Assembly: GCA_963693085.1 (NCBI GenBank)
Contig: OY856411.1
Location: 1,346,836,550-1,346,900,549 of the forward strand
Direction of reading: 5' to 3'
Length of the DNA: 64,000 bases
Source: Alisma plantago-aquatica
Lineage: Eukaryota > Streptophyta > Magnoliopsida > Alismatales > Alismataceae
Position numbers and translations under genes: made by a program. Of the stretch, positions 19,592 through 32,015 are shown one piece after another. The number at the start of each line of letters is the position of its first letter. Position 1 is the stretch's first letter. The notes under the pieces were generated by a model that saw only the letters and a program-made list of their open reading frames with translations, ran no database searches and was not told the origin of the DNA.

Positions 19592-20026
19592 GTTTATTGG
19601 GAAGTATTCTGATCAAAGTATAACATTTGGTAAGGTGGATAAGCGAATTGTATGCCACATTGTGAACCATTCTACATCAGAAGAATCTGAAGCTGAGCAA
19701 CGGCTGGCTGATGTTAGTAAGAAATCTGTGTACTCTGGGGACAAAGCTGCCCAAGGATCCCATGGAAGTCAAATGAAAAATAAGGCAGATATGGGATCCT
19801 TGAATCGAAGGATATCTTCACAATTGATAGGTGACCACTTGCATATGGAGGATGAAAGCATTGTTTCTAAGGAAACCCCTGGGAAACCTAATCATAGAGA
19901 CGCTGCTGATACAGCTTCTAGGCACAATTCTTCAGTTGAAACACAGAATAAGAGACCCTCAAGAAGAAAATCAGAAAAGAAGTCAAATGAAAAATCAAAG
20001 GTTGGCTCACTGGGTTCTGCAACCAG
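19592..20026 (+). CDS. Internal exon of an unidentified host gene
   Basis: A pyrimidine-rich tract ending CTTTTCTTCAG gives an acceptor at 19590-19591. The following 435 bp stay open and encode about 145 residues with host-like composition: a structured start (GKYSDQSITFGKVDKRIVC), then a hydrophilic region rich in Ser, Lys, Glu and Asn ending in a basic stretch (RRKSEKKSNEKSK). The probable donor is CAG|GCAAGT at 20026-20027, the form of the rare GC-AG introns. The frame is otherwise stopped soon after 20040. I do not recognise the protein. The hydrophilic Lys/Ser-rich stretch could fit a nuclear protein, but that is only inference. A damaged duplicate of this exon lies at 15705. Confidence 0.55.
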
Positions 20027-20045
20027 GCAAGTTTCTACATTTTAA

Positions 20046-22840
20046 AACCACTGTATAATTTATGATATCAACACATTATTGAGGCTATCATAAGCACTCA
20101 CTGATTAGCTACAATTTTTTGGCTTGTTATTTCGGGAGTAATTTCTGTAGTTATCACAAGGTAATTGGTCTTTCTTTTGATATTTTCTTGCACCAGTGAA
20201 ACAACTTCTCTTAAATGGTATAGTGTGATTTTCATACGACTAGAATGAATCATGGAATATGTCTACCCAATACATAGTTTGACAAATTTAAGGTTTAATA
20301 TACTGTTTGCCTATAGTAATTGCCTTTTTTCTATTCTTATAGGAAGTCAGTTGTCATTTTCCTTATTTTTATATGTTGAGGGTCTCGGGAAATTGTATTT
20401 TCTCTATACGCTGAAAAGGGTGATAGCATGAGCCATAGTCCCTAAATCCTACCTCGTTTTCCTACATGGGACCAAAACAAGTTTCCTAAACCTATAGCTT
20501 ATGCAGTCATATTTCTTCCATCACCAGGCAACCACTGTCCCAAATTTTGCCTCTTGCTGCCATCTCTTAAACAAGAACTCGCATAGTTTCCGTAGTGTAT
20601 TTCTTAATTTTTTTGCTTTTCAAGTTCTACAGCTCTAACCGCATACATTGCCGATCCAGTACCTCTATCACCTGCGGATTCAAGAACCAAATGACACCAC
20701 TTGGTCTCATCAAACATCATAGAGGCCTTAATCGACCAATCCTGATTTTCTGATTAAACAACAGCAGTAAATTCCAAGTTTGATCACTCCGTGTGGACAG
20801 ATCTTAAATTTGACCATTGCAACTCTTCCAGAACAAGTAACTTACACCTCCTTTACGCATTAGAGTGACTGGTGACAGAAAAGGCAATGCCCCCATCAAC
20901 AATTATTAGGATAACTCATTGGTTCCCATTTGCCACTTCTTTGGTTGTTGTTCTCATCTCTGTCCTGTGTCCACCACCGTTCAGACGTCTACTTACATGA
21001 GTCGCAAGGCCACTGGGAAAGGTTCCTGAAATCTGTGCAATTTTTGTGGCAGAAGCAACTATCCCAGTGCTGAATACGCATGCAACCCTGACTTTGCAAC
21101 ATTGATTGTGATGCATGCATCTCTAACTTTTATGTGTGCTTCCCACATGAGAATGCCAATCAGGCCCATAAGTATTAAGAAAATATGGCTCAAAGAAAAT
21201 AAATTTTGAGCTGCGGTTTCTTTTTGAGCCATGTTTCACCCTGAAGTTAAGCCACACCATTCTGTTTTGAACCTGGTTAGCTCCTAAGCCTTGTTTTTCA
21301 GATCAGGTCTCATTTCTTTATGAATATACAAAAAATGTTCTTTCTCTTATGCAACAACTTCTTGCTTGATCACACCTAATAGTTTTGTTTTTTGAAATAG
21401 ACATGCGATAGGATATATGCTCCTCCATTTCTTGACTTCACTAGCATATTCAAATTCCTTTGACATGCTTCTGAAGAGTCTTTTGGGTCTAATGTTGTAA
21501 CGATGGGGTGAGGGGCTGTAACTTCCATTTTGTATATGTCATTATATCCTCCTTTTTTATGTTATGAAAAGATTGTGGGGGTGCGTGTACGACTGTATGT
21601 TGAGAAAGGAGTAATTTAGAATCTTATCCAACTTGATTTAATCCAATGTTAGCGTCATGGGGAGCTAATTGAGAGGAATGGGAGTGAGGGAAAGAGAAAA
21701 TAATGAAAGCTGAGAGGAGAGGATGCAGAGAGAATCCACTACTACCATGTATTGGCCTAGTGCTTATCTTTTTTTCTTACACGAATACAAGACTTCTTTA
21801 GGAGATAAGGCGAACCCAAATTATAAGATCTTTTTAACAACATTGCTGAACTATGGGCATGATATCGCTTTGAGGCATTGGCAAAACTTGGCGAACTTCT
21901 CTTTGACCTTGTCTCTTTTTTTCCCAAGTCTTATATAGATGGAGAATTCCGATGCATGGCTTGAGATCGGGTACGCTTCTGTGCTCTCTTTTGAATATGT
22001 CATAGGCTTGTATTTTCTCTTGGGTCAAACAAACACATCTTTTTGGGATTTCTCTTTTAGTTATATACTTTGTATTTTAGGATACTACAACATTTGGGAC
22101 TGCTTTCTATGAGCAACTGCAACTTTAACTGCCTACTATTTTTATCTAGTTAGATACTTTTTCTCGTGTAGTGATATAGTCGTTAGGTAATGAGACTTTG
22201 GATATCCATATTATACTAGGCTTGATTGCTCTTTACAAAATTTGTTAGAAAGACTCTATAGATCTTGTCTTCGTCTTTGATGATAAACTGGAAAGGGCTT
22301 CTTAGGAGAAACACTAGAGGAAAGAGTAGAGACTGAAAAGGATTAATGGTAGGTGAACGAAAATACATGGTCAAATAGAAACTTAGACAAAAGTGACCTA
22401 GACTCAGAGAAGTAAGGAGAGCCCTCAAAGCATCCAACACGATCAAAGCAACACTAACCCTTATGACCATGGAAATCTAAGGAAAACACACTTTACCACA
22501 CGTGGAGACATTGTATCTCATCTTGGGTGTAAGTCCTAAGCAAATCATGTACACACAAAAATACGTCATGGCAATGCAAAAAGAGGTGCATTAGGATACA
22601 ATATGGTGTGTGGTAGAATTGTGTAAAACAAAACAAGGTATTCAATTAATCAGGAAGGATACAATAAGAAGGGCTTCATGCCAAAATTGTTTTGGACATG
22701 AGAGTGCAACAAAATGGTACTGGCAATATCAACCAAGTAAGAGTTCTTGCACTCTATCACCCCGTTTTGTTGTGGAGTGTATGAATAAGAGGTTTGGTCG
22801 AGAGCATCATTGATGCCACATAAAATCTCATGATCCTTTT
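20046..22840. other. Long AT-rich stretch without recognisable genes
   Basis: It may be an intron of the gene whose exon ends at 20026. No open frame resembles a known family, and I see no LTR, inverted-repeat or tRNA-like signal. Scattered short frames look accidental. Confidence 0.4.
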
Positions 22841-23023
22841 TGTTGGGGAGTCTTATTGTTTAGCTAATTAAGTTAATGTGTCTATTTGTAATGCAACCAA
22901 AGTATGTTTGGGCCTAGTAGGGTTTTTTAGTTTGTAATGCTTAGAGGGGGAATGCCTGTCTAACTAAACAAGAAACACAACAGAAGTTTTCAACTATTGC
23001 TATTTTCTACATGGTATCATAGC
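22841..23023 (+). mobile_element. Isolated LTR with Met-tRNA primer site
   Basis: A 171-bp LTR-like stretch begins TGTTGGGGAGTC and ends ATTTTCTACA at 23011. It includes a GGGCCTAGTAGGGTTTTTTAG segment like that of the other small LTRs in the window. It is followed directly by TGGTATCATAGC (23012-23023), one base away from the canonical primer site. This marks the 5' end of a small copia-type element on the plus strand. No 3' LTR or target duplication was found. Confidence 0.6.
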
Positions 23024-24780
23024 AATTGTTCCTATGCCCCTAACCGTAAGAGAGAAAAGCAGAAAAAGAGTGATGTAGAACATCCTGGTCATCCAAAGTC
23101 TAACTAGAGTTTGGCGCCTCTTGATTAGTGTGCCATATTGCCATGAGTCATCCTTTATTTATAGTTGTCTGTTATTAAGTTGTTGTTGTGTCTTTGTTTC
23201 CTAAGGGTTTATTATGCAATTGTTCCAATTTTTAGGATCTAAGAGTAATATTAGAGACTGACTTGTAAGTTGTTAAGTACTTAGTTTTGCATATTGTTTC
23301 AATAGGTTCATTAGCAGAAATAAGCTAATTAAGGTTTCCCACGAGTTTTTTATATAAACCTACGCGCGGGGGTCTTGTCTGGAAAAGTTGAACTATATGA
23401 TTAGTTCTGTTTTGCAAAGTGAGTTGCATCATTTGGTCTTAGAGGCTAAGATTTAAACCCTAGGTCTAGGATTCTAGGTAAGACTAAAAACCCTACGCAT
23501 GACCAAACCCACCTATCCACACCAATTGACCTCCCAAGCCCTAGGTCCGAGAGCCATCACTACCCTCCATTCGATCTAAACCCTAGGATAGATCCAATCC
23601 TACCCACCAAAAAAAGACTTTTGTTCTTCGTGAACAGTGCGCCATAGCATTGTTCATCACCCCCAAAAAAATTCTTCCTCTATATTTATGTCAAGATCCC
23701 TCTCAACCTGTTCCTACCTCCCACAATTTTCTTGATATCCCTGTTTCCCCTTCCCTTTCTTTTCTTTCGATCTTTAGCTTAACAGTAGCCGTTGTAGCAC
23801 CATCGGCCTCATAGAGCTTCCTGGCCCCAACATTGTCAACTTTGGTGGCTATTACTGCCGCACTTCCCTTCCTTGGGGGTGTAGCGGCCCCCAGGTAAGG
23901 AGTTCTACCCCCGTTGGTCCTCTAGAGAGACGTAGAACTTCTTATTAGACTAACTGTGATGGCCAACACGTCAACTGCTTCGAGTGGCCCAATCTTTCTC
24001 TCCTTTTTAGAGTGATTATAACATAGGACCACTGCTATCAGAGGCACCCATGAACCCTCTAGGCTCTCCCAAGGCCCCATGACCATTGGATCCTGAGCTA
24101 GGAGCAAGGATCTCCACCATACATGCATGTTCTCATGCATGTACTGTAGTGATGTGATTTTTTAATACCCTCAAATTCACTTAGATATAATCCTAGTTTG
24201 TACCTTAACCAACAGTACATATCACCCACAATTGCATAATATCTTATCATAATATAGTTTGGATCAAACCCAAAGTACAACATATAGAATTATCTGATCA
24301 ATGTAACCAATCAAGAACCAATATTTATTATAAAGGGGAGTTGCTGATTAAGCTAAGATTGCAAGAATGAAAAGGCTACACTTAGGTTCTAGTTATTAAA
24401 TGGATGGAAACACTAGGATGGACTCACTACAATATAAACAATCATGAAAAAATATACGTTAAGGCTGGGTAAATCCAATCCTTTCAGAATGGGGATTTGA
24501 TCTAGACAATTATTACTCTACGCTCGCCATTGCATTACCTGGAGGTCATTTTCCCATTGCCTCAGAAAGCACCTGTTTGAAGTTCTCATCAAGTGGTTAG
24601 TAAGAAGTAATCGATATGTTGAATCCTGGCTTCGAAGTTCTGTACATCCAAGACTTGATAAACATGCAAAACTGTTGGCCAAACAAGATTGCAAAACTAT
24701 AGACGGTTGATTCAAAACATGGTTAATTCATATAAACACTGCTGCAGTAGAAAATAACAAAAACGGGTAGCAAGGCTACT
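23024..24780. other. Mostly unassigned; a second weak LTR-like end near 23430
   Basis: TTTTTTATATAAACC near 23347 followed at about 23427 by TGCATCATTTGGTCTTAGAGG resembles a promoter-bearing LTR end and a decayed primer site, but too weakly for a firm call. A plus-strand frame between about 24500 and 24708 (69 codons ending TGA) has ordinary amino-acid composition, but I recognise nothing in it. The rest shows no feature. Confidence 0.35.
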
Positions 24781-26556
24781 CCTCGCACCCTAGCGGGGGG
24801 GGTACTCACTCATCATGGTAAGGTCAAGATAAGCAAGTCAAGAAAGAAACAAAGCGTCATCATTGCAAAGAAACAAAAACAACAAAAGATGAAGGAGGTT
24901 GACATGGCTTACACAGATACATTATTTGATGTTAGGCCCATAGGTTCTTTTACTGAATCTGATGAATGTGATACAACTTATTCACGTTGTATGTATTGAC
25001 GTGCTATCATAGAATCTCGCAGAAGTGAGTGGGAAAGGGAGGAGGCAACTCGGATTACAAGGAGGTATGAGCTATCTAGTACTGGTGGAGGCAGTGGGAC
25101 TTCACATATTCCTGTTGTTGATCTAGATGACGATGAAGACCGAGTTGGTCATGGTAAAAGAAAGAAAAAAGGCATTGATTCACTTTTTCGATTTGCTAGT
25201 GTGAAATTGAGGAATGTTGATGAGCCAGGGGTTAGGAACCCAAAGGCTAGGCAAAAAAGGCTCAAAGCAATGTTTACTGGTGCAAAAGATAAGGTTGGCA
25301 AGGTAGTGGGTAAGTTCTTCTTTGCTCATGGTATACCTGCACATGTTGCAACTGAACCCTATCTGCAACATATGGTAGATGTGAAAGGGGAGTCTGGTAG
25401 GGGCATCAAGGCCCCCAGTTCATATGAATTAATGAACAAGTATCTTCCACTAGAGAAGAAGGATCTACAAGCATGGATTTTAGACCAAAAACATATGTGG
25501 TCTGAATATGGTGTCACACTTATGTGTGATCGGTGGACTAGTGGAAACAGAAGACAAATTATCAACTTTCATACACATTGTCGTGGATCCACAATTTTTC
25601 TAGACTCTGTTGATGCTTTAGGTGAGGTCAGGAACCACAGATACATAAAGAGACTAATGAAGACATACATGAAGTAGGTTGGTGTAGAGAATGTGGTGCA
25701 GATAGTTACTGATAATGCTTCTGCCTTCAAGAAGGCCGGCGAGAGTTTAATGAAGAAATATCCGGTCTATTGGACACCATGTGCTGCCCACTGCATAAAT
25801 CTCATTCTTAAGGACATGGGCTCAATTGAGTTCATCAAATCTGTTGTCATTGATGGTAGGTTGATCACGGGATTCATCTACAACCATTCTTTTCTGCTAA
25901 ATGCAATGAGGCGACCTGAGTATTGTGGTGGTGATCTGATTAGAACAGGGGCAACTGGATTTGCAACAATTTTTCTTGCCTTACAATCGTTAAAGTCCAA
26001 AAAGGATGGACTTAGGAGGCTCTTCAATGGAGTGGAGTGAACCTCCATGAAGGAGCACAACACCCCGATTGGCAGAAGAATTGAGTTGATTGCCAGCCGA
26101 CCTTTTTGGGATAAGGTTACTAGAGTGCCACGAATAATGGAACCCATTATCAAAGTATTGAGGCTGGTAGATGGTGAAAAAACTGCAACAATGCCTTTCC
26201 TGTATGATGCAATGACCTCAATGGTGGACAATATCAAAGAAGCATCTCCTAGGTCCAATGAGCAATACATAAAAAATTCTGAGAATCGTTGGACAAATAT
26301 ACTTTTGCATCCATTGCATAAAGCAAGTATACATCTCAATTATATTCCAACTTCTAAGTTATTGGTCCAACTCATTGTCTACAAATAAAATGTCATTCTT
26401 ATTTCCTTATTTACATTTGTGACAACTTACTATTTGAATCCGAGGTTCCAATACTCATGAACACTAGGCTTGAATGCGCCTCTAATGAATGCAGTGAGAG
26501 ATGTCACTAACAAGTTCATTACCTCTCCAGAAGAACGATTGCTAGTACTGGAAGAG

Positions 26557-26645
26557 GTATATAACTATATAACTTACATTCTTAATTTCTCATTAGTCTT
26601 TCCTTTGATTTCATCATCTCAATATCGTATATATTATTTTTGCAG
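26557..26645 (+). other. Intron of the hAT transposase
   Basis: This 89-bp AT-rich intron starts GTATAT after GAAGAG and ends TTTTTGCAG before TTGCGTCAG. Exon coding potential reads well on both sides and stops inside it. Confidence 0.6.
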
Positions 26646-26945
26646 TTGCGTCAGTTTCGTGAAAGCACTGGATGCTTTGGCCATCCAAATGCGGTTGCTG
26701 ACTGCGAGGCAGGTGATCCTTGTGAGTGGTGGGTTTGGAATGGAACAAGTGCCCCTCATTTAAGAAAAGTGGCTGTTCGCATCCTTGTTCAAACAACATC
26801 TGCAGGGGGTTGTGAAAGAAATTGGAGCACTTTCATTCTGATACACTCAAAGAGAAGGAACAAGCTTGGTGCAAACAGGTTGAGGGATCTTGTCTACGTT
26901 CACTACAATATGTGGTTGAGAGCTAGAGCAATACGAGATGCCAAC

Positions 26946-28125
26946 TACAAGGAAGTGGATTTTGCTGTTGTCCATGATCCCGTTGACACCACATATACTT
27001 TTGACACTGAAAGACGTAGAGGACTGGAGGATGATTCAAAAAATCCTTTAGAGGAATGGATGAATGAGATAGGTCGTCCTATTCTTGATAATTTAGATGA
27101 ATGTCCAGATCCATATATAGAATTTGATGCAAATAATGGTGATGATATTATTATTGATACTCCACCAGAAAGACTTGATCCTGAAGTTGCACATGTTAAT
27201 ATTGATATCAAAATCAATAGAGAAGTGGAAGAACAATTAGGTAGCTCAGATTCTTCTTCTACGTATGGTTCCAAATCTAAGTCTGATGATGGTGGCAATG
27301 ATGGTGATAATCGCAACCAACACTCTCCAGAATATCCTCCAACTGTTGATCCTCAAAATGATGACCGACCTTATGTTAGTCATGTTACTAGGACTGCACC
27401 TCCACCAGAACAGGAATATCCCATGGCTGATAAAACATTTCAAAGGAGAAAAACTCGAACTGGGAAAGATTACAGCGGTGCACCTCCATCACAACCACAT
27501 TACCAGAGTCAAAGTGATTATTATTCTGATCTTGCTGATTCAATGGATACCATGAACGTATCTTGACTCTCAATCTCAGCATTCATTTGGAGATGTTATT
27601 TGGGCAGACACTTACATACCCATCTCAGTCCCAAATGGGTATTCTGGATATCAAGTTGAACCACCACCAAGATTACAATTAGAAGTAGGTTTGGGATATC
27701 ACGAAGCATACTCTGTCCGTAGCCCTTATGGATGCTTTTGGGTGAACACCGAAGCATACTCTGGTGATGGAGGTCAAACATGGAGTGGTGGGCATACTAC
27801 AATTTATCCTATTGCCGGTGTACCATTACAACCTCCTTTTCTTCAACCTCAAGCTCCTCGAGCATGGGCATCTCCTGCTCCTACTCAACCTCAAGCTCCT
27901 CGAGCATGGGCACCTCCTCTTGCTTCTACTCAACCTCCATTCATTTCAGCAACCAAGGAAAAATATCTCAAAGATTTGGAAGAACATTTTTCAAAGTTTG
28001 GGATGATACAGTTTGCCAATCCTGAAGTGTATGAGGAGCATGTTGTTTCATACAACAAATCTTACAAAAGTTACATGACACGGGAGCAATGTGGCCCATA
28101 TCAACAATATAATGTAAAACTGTAG
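26946..28125 (+). pseudogene. Acidic and Pro/Tyr-rich C-terminal tail of the hAT transposase
   Basis: After the dimerisation region the protein continues with a long acidic stretch (many Asp and Glu, 27000-27340) and then a Pro/Tyr/Gln-rich part. Near 27560 the reading frame changes: the frame ending in TGA at 27564-27566 is continued in the next frame from about 27565 through 28125. The second part contains a direct repeat of about 42-45 bp (starting 27843, 27885 and in part 27930) that encodes QPQAPRAWA-type units. Low-complexity tails of this kind occur in some plant DUF659 proteins; their role is not known. Confidence 0.65.
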
Positions 28126-28129
28126 AGAA

Positions 28130-28892
28130 CCAGCGCGCCACTCAACATACAACTGATGTGAGTTAGTAATTTACTATGTTGTTATATATTTGTTGTAAAT
28201 TGAATATTATTGCATAAGTGTCTACACATGAGTTTATGGATTGTGCTAGTAAAATTTCCGATCTTAATTCTTGCATTTTGTCATCGAAAATTCTTGATCG
28301 AAATCTCCAAAAGACAGGATAGATTCCTTACCCCCCACATTATTGACCCCCCAACATACTCAATATAGAATTTTATTGCATAAAACATTGCATCTAGGTG
28401 TTGAGACCGTGCCTGTAAAATTTCATGATTTAATTCGTTCATTTTGGCGTTGATATGGCTAGGATTGCATATGTTGATATTTTCGTCGGTATACCAGTAA
28501 ATATCTATATCCAACCTGTCGAAACGACATCGGTATCGGTCATTAAATTCCTTGCTCAGGACATACAACCAACATAGCCATGTTGCTCTAAAAATCCATC
28601 AATAATTCAAATATACTTAGGACCTTACAAGGTTCTCAATCATTAAAAAGAACTAACTAGAACAAAGAGTGGCTACCTAACCTAGACCTACTTGGATAAA
28701 CAAAATGTGTTTGCTTTTCAAGTGGACACAACTCATACTCAATGGACATAAAGGTGCAACTAAGCAACACAACTCTATTCTTTTAGCAGAATGATGGCCA
28801 ACATGATAGTACCATTACAAAAAAGTCACAAAATGGAATAAGTGGACTCAAGCAACAATAGACTTGACAACAAGATTCGTATAATAGGAAAC
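28130..28892. other. AT-rich sequence, possibly the 3' part of the hAT element
   Basis: No coding feature. A TCGAAACGACATCGGTATCG stretch near 28516 and ATTTTCGTCGGTATACC near 28479 have the look of transposon subterminal sequence, but I found no matching left end or 8-bp duplication. Confidence 0.35.
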
Positions 28893-31525
28893 TGTGGAAA
28901 ATAAAATGGAGGCTAATGAGATATATTCTTATAGATAGACGACACACTCTCCTATAGACATTAAAGGAGGCAAGTACAAGGAAGCAGAACTTAACCCTAA
29001 TGGGCCAAAGACAATTAGGCCCATATAACATATAAACAACAATAACTCAACACTCCTGTCAAGCAGGGGTATGAATAAATACATATCCAACTTGGACTTT
29101 CAAGACTCAATTATATGAGACGACAAATAGAAACAAAATGTCACTTCTCATATATATTTTCATCCCCCCTTAAACACAACTCTCTAAAACTGATTTGATA
29201 ACACCTCCTTTGAAGTAGTTTTGCAGGCAAACAATACTTGATCTTGGATAAGATCTTCTGAAAACGCATATGGAATGAAGAACATCACCGTCAATGTGGA
29301 GCAAACGATCAAAACACCATGACTACGCCATATTCACTGGAAAGAAATGTGCGATTGGAATAAGCGCAATCAACACATCCAATGATGTAGCAGTAGAGGT
29401 ATTTTCAAACACATATGATGAGGTGAAGATTTCTACAAATTGGGTCCATCTAGAGTGTCATTCTTTGTCGGCTTGACGGGATTGAAAAACACCATCAAGG
29501 AAAACCCAAGTAGATCACTAGAAGAACCATCTTGGCATGTGAGAAATGACAGATGCAACTTCGAGAAGACATGGATAAAATAGCTCGATAAAGCTAAAAT
29601 GTCGGCGAATCATCAACCATGCAGGTGTAGTGTTCGTAGGCCTAATATTGATGAGCTTTTGAAAAGTGACCATCCATTTCATGAGATGTAGTAGGATTGC
29701 CAACAACACTGGCACCACATGGAACTAGAGGTTGGAATAAGCGCAAGAGCTCTATCCTAACACACGTTCAATGTTGTAACTAGAAAGTGGTGGCCAATTT
29801 GATTAAGCAAAGATAGCCAAGCCATGTGCATATCGTGGCACGAACACAAAGAAACACAATGTCATTGACAAGGAGGCACAACATTTTTACTAGAAGCACA
29901 ATACTTAGTGGGAATGAAGCGCCACAAAGTCATCCGAAAATGAACGTGTGTAATAATAAGAAGCTCAATGAGATCAAAATAGTCTGGATTGATATATATA
30001 TAATCTCTCATACTCTTTCTCCTCATACCCCTCTTCATACATTCTCAATCCCTCGTACTTTCTCTCTCCTTTATACCCCCCTACACACAAATTATGAACT
30101 GATTAAGTAGTTGGTGTGTAAAACAAACAAAACCCCCTACACGTGAAAAGAGATGCGCACACGAGGGGTGGTAGGGGAATGAAATTGTCAAAGGTGAGGA
30201 CAAAAAAATGGCATGCCTCTTTTTTGTTACTTTATAAACTAGCACGTCTTTTTAAAAATATGTTGTACATATAACTGATATCCTGAGTCAATGTGCTACA
30301 TGATTTGATTAGACAGATCCAAATAGAATAATAAATGATCTTTGTGCAACCCAAAATTGTAAATTTGTCATCCGTTAGGTCATAAGTCAGATCCAAATAA
30401 GGATCCGATTAGCGATAGGTATGGTGGTAAATGAGGTCGTAGAGAAATGATTCGGAGGGCAACATCTCTAAATTTGGTCATGTTGATGTAATGGGCCAGG
30501 CGACAGTGTAGGTCCACGTACAACAACATTGAGCGGAGGCAGTACCTCATGGCTACGACCCATGTTGGATCATAGAATAGCGACATGCGCGATGAAAGGT
30601 TGAAACCGTATGCCTGGCTGATGAGCGACTCCGGGCTAGAAGCAATATCATGACCCTAGTAAAGTCAATGATTGATATGGCAAGCATCCAGACACATCTT
30701 CAACAACAGAAATCCCGAGCATGTTGTCATGGGTATATACGACCATGCTCCGACAATAGGATCGCCTCACCGACATGAAAGCATCGACAAGATCATGCTG
30801 GAAATACTCTGGATCTTCCAACCAAGGGAAGACCCACGTAGAAGACTAGGGCCATGCACAGGGAAAATACATGCGGTGTGCCTAGGTAGGCGCGGAGGCT
30901 CATTGTCGTGGTAGGAAGCGGCCACGTACGGACTAACAAACTCCGACACACAATATCGATGGGCTAACAGACGTCATAGAACATGAGGTCCATGACTCGT
31001 AGAGTATGGGTGAATTGTAGGAAGTCGTCGACTAGCAACACTAGGCCCGCATAGGATCCGACCACATGGAGGGCTATAAGCGACGACGTGGAGATGGATC
31101 TGACGAGGATGAGTGGAGGGGAGGACCATGGAGGGACAACTAGATAGGACTAGGACTAGGAGGAGGTAGATGACCGTTGATGACGGCCGGGATAACGAGT
31201 GCCAACATAGGGAATTTTTTATGAAGAAGGAAGAAGGGAAGAGACGATTATGGTGGCCATGATGATGTTTCCGGGTGGCCAAGCCAAGAAGAGACGACAA
31301 CTGCCCACAAGCGAAGACTCTTCTTTTTCTTTCTAGGGTTAGGATTAATGCTCTGATACCATGCGTAAAATAAAATGGACGCTAGTGAGATTTTTTTATT
31401 GATAGACGACACACTCCTCTTCTATATATAGGAAATGAAACAAGTACAAGGAAGCAAAACTCAACCCAATGGACCATGACAATTAAGCCCATATAACATA
31501 ATAAACTAAATAACAATACCTCTAA
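28893..31525 (-). mobile_element. Non-coding copia-like LTR element, about 2.6 kb
   Basis: On the minus strand the 5' LTR lies at about 31525-31362, the primer site TGGTATCAGAGC at 31361-31350, a 2.3-kb internal region without gag or pol, a polypurine-tract-like segment at about 29067-29053 (CTTGACAGGAG, less pure than elsewhere) and the 3' LTR at 29052-28893 (160 bp). Both LTRs contain the TCTATAT-AGG region and the AAAATAAAATGGA-GCTA segment (plus strand). Sequence next to the primer site matches the long internal region of the composite element at 4834-7995, so the two share a family. I could not define a target duplication, partly because the right LTR's outer end is unclear. Confidence 0.65.
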
Positions 31526-31969
31526 CTTTAGCCATTAATGTTTTAGTGCCCCAGTTCCGGAAAATGTCAAGAACCATGCATATTATTGACTGAAAATAAC
31601 ACAGAGTCGAAGAATCTTATGTCTGAGCAGGTTAGCTAATCAATACTTATGAAAATCATATAAATATGGCAGGGGCACTATCAAGAATCTGATTGGAAAC
31701 TTCGGTGTAGGAATCTGGAAGTCAAACCAAAAAATTAATGAGTTGCAAGTGTCATTGCTTTTGGAGAGTAGGCAAAACAGAAGCATGTGATGGTAAATTT
31801 CAAGTAGGCAAGGTTGAACCCTACCTCCAAAAAGCACACCCACTTCCGACTAGGGTAGATGACAAACTATCAGTGGCTGCAATGTGGTTTCCATCCAACA
31901 AGGGAAACAACTAGAAAATAAGGAAGTTCCAGGCAGAATAGGCAGTGTTGAGGTCAATATAGTCAGCTG
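31526..31969. other. Unassigned sequence
   Basis: Nothing recognisable on either strand. Confidence 0.4.
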
Positions 31970-31977
31970 CCCCCCCC

Positions 31978-32008
<31 letters not shown>

Positions 32009-32015
32009 ACACACA
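31970..32015. repeat. Compound microsatellite (C)25(CA)n
   Basis: 25 consecutive C followed directly by about ten CA units, the same arrangement as at 8953-9014. Confidence 0.95.

Larger units (their letters stand above)
24889..28125 (+). pseudogene. hAT-superfamily transposase (DUF659 type), degenerate, with introns
   Basis: Several pieces on one strand form a typical plant hAT transposase. The N-terminal part (24904-25200) has an acidic and basic linker. DUF659-like sequence follows (CDRWTSGNRRQIINF, then VTDNASAFKKAG and WTPCAAHCINLILKD, 25201-26040), then the C-terminal hAT dimerisation region (EWWVWNGTSAPHL, GGCERNWSTF, NKLGANRLRDLVYVHYN, 26646-26940). An intron is visible at 26557-26645 (GTATAT...TTGCAG) and another probably at about 26345-26425. 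In-frame stops occur at 24997-24999, 25675-25677 and 26038-26040 (TGA, probably from TGG), and a frameshift near 27560 separates the last part. No BED zinc finger could be recognised at the N-terminus. The transposon's own ends were not found. It is not functional as it stands. Confidence 0.85.
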
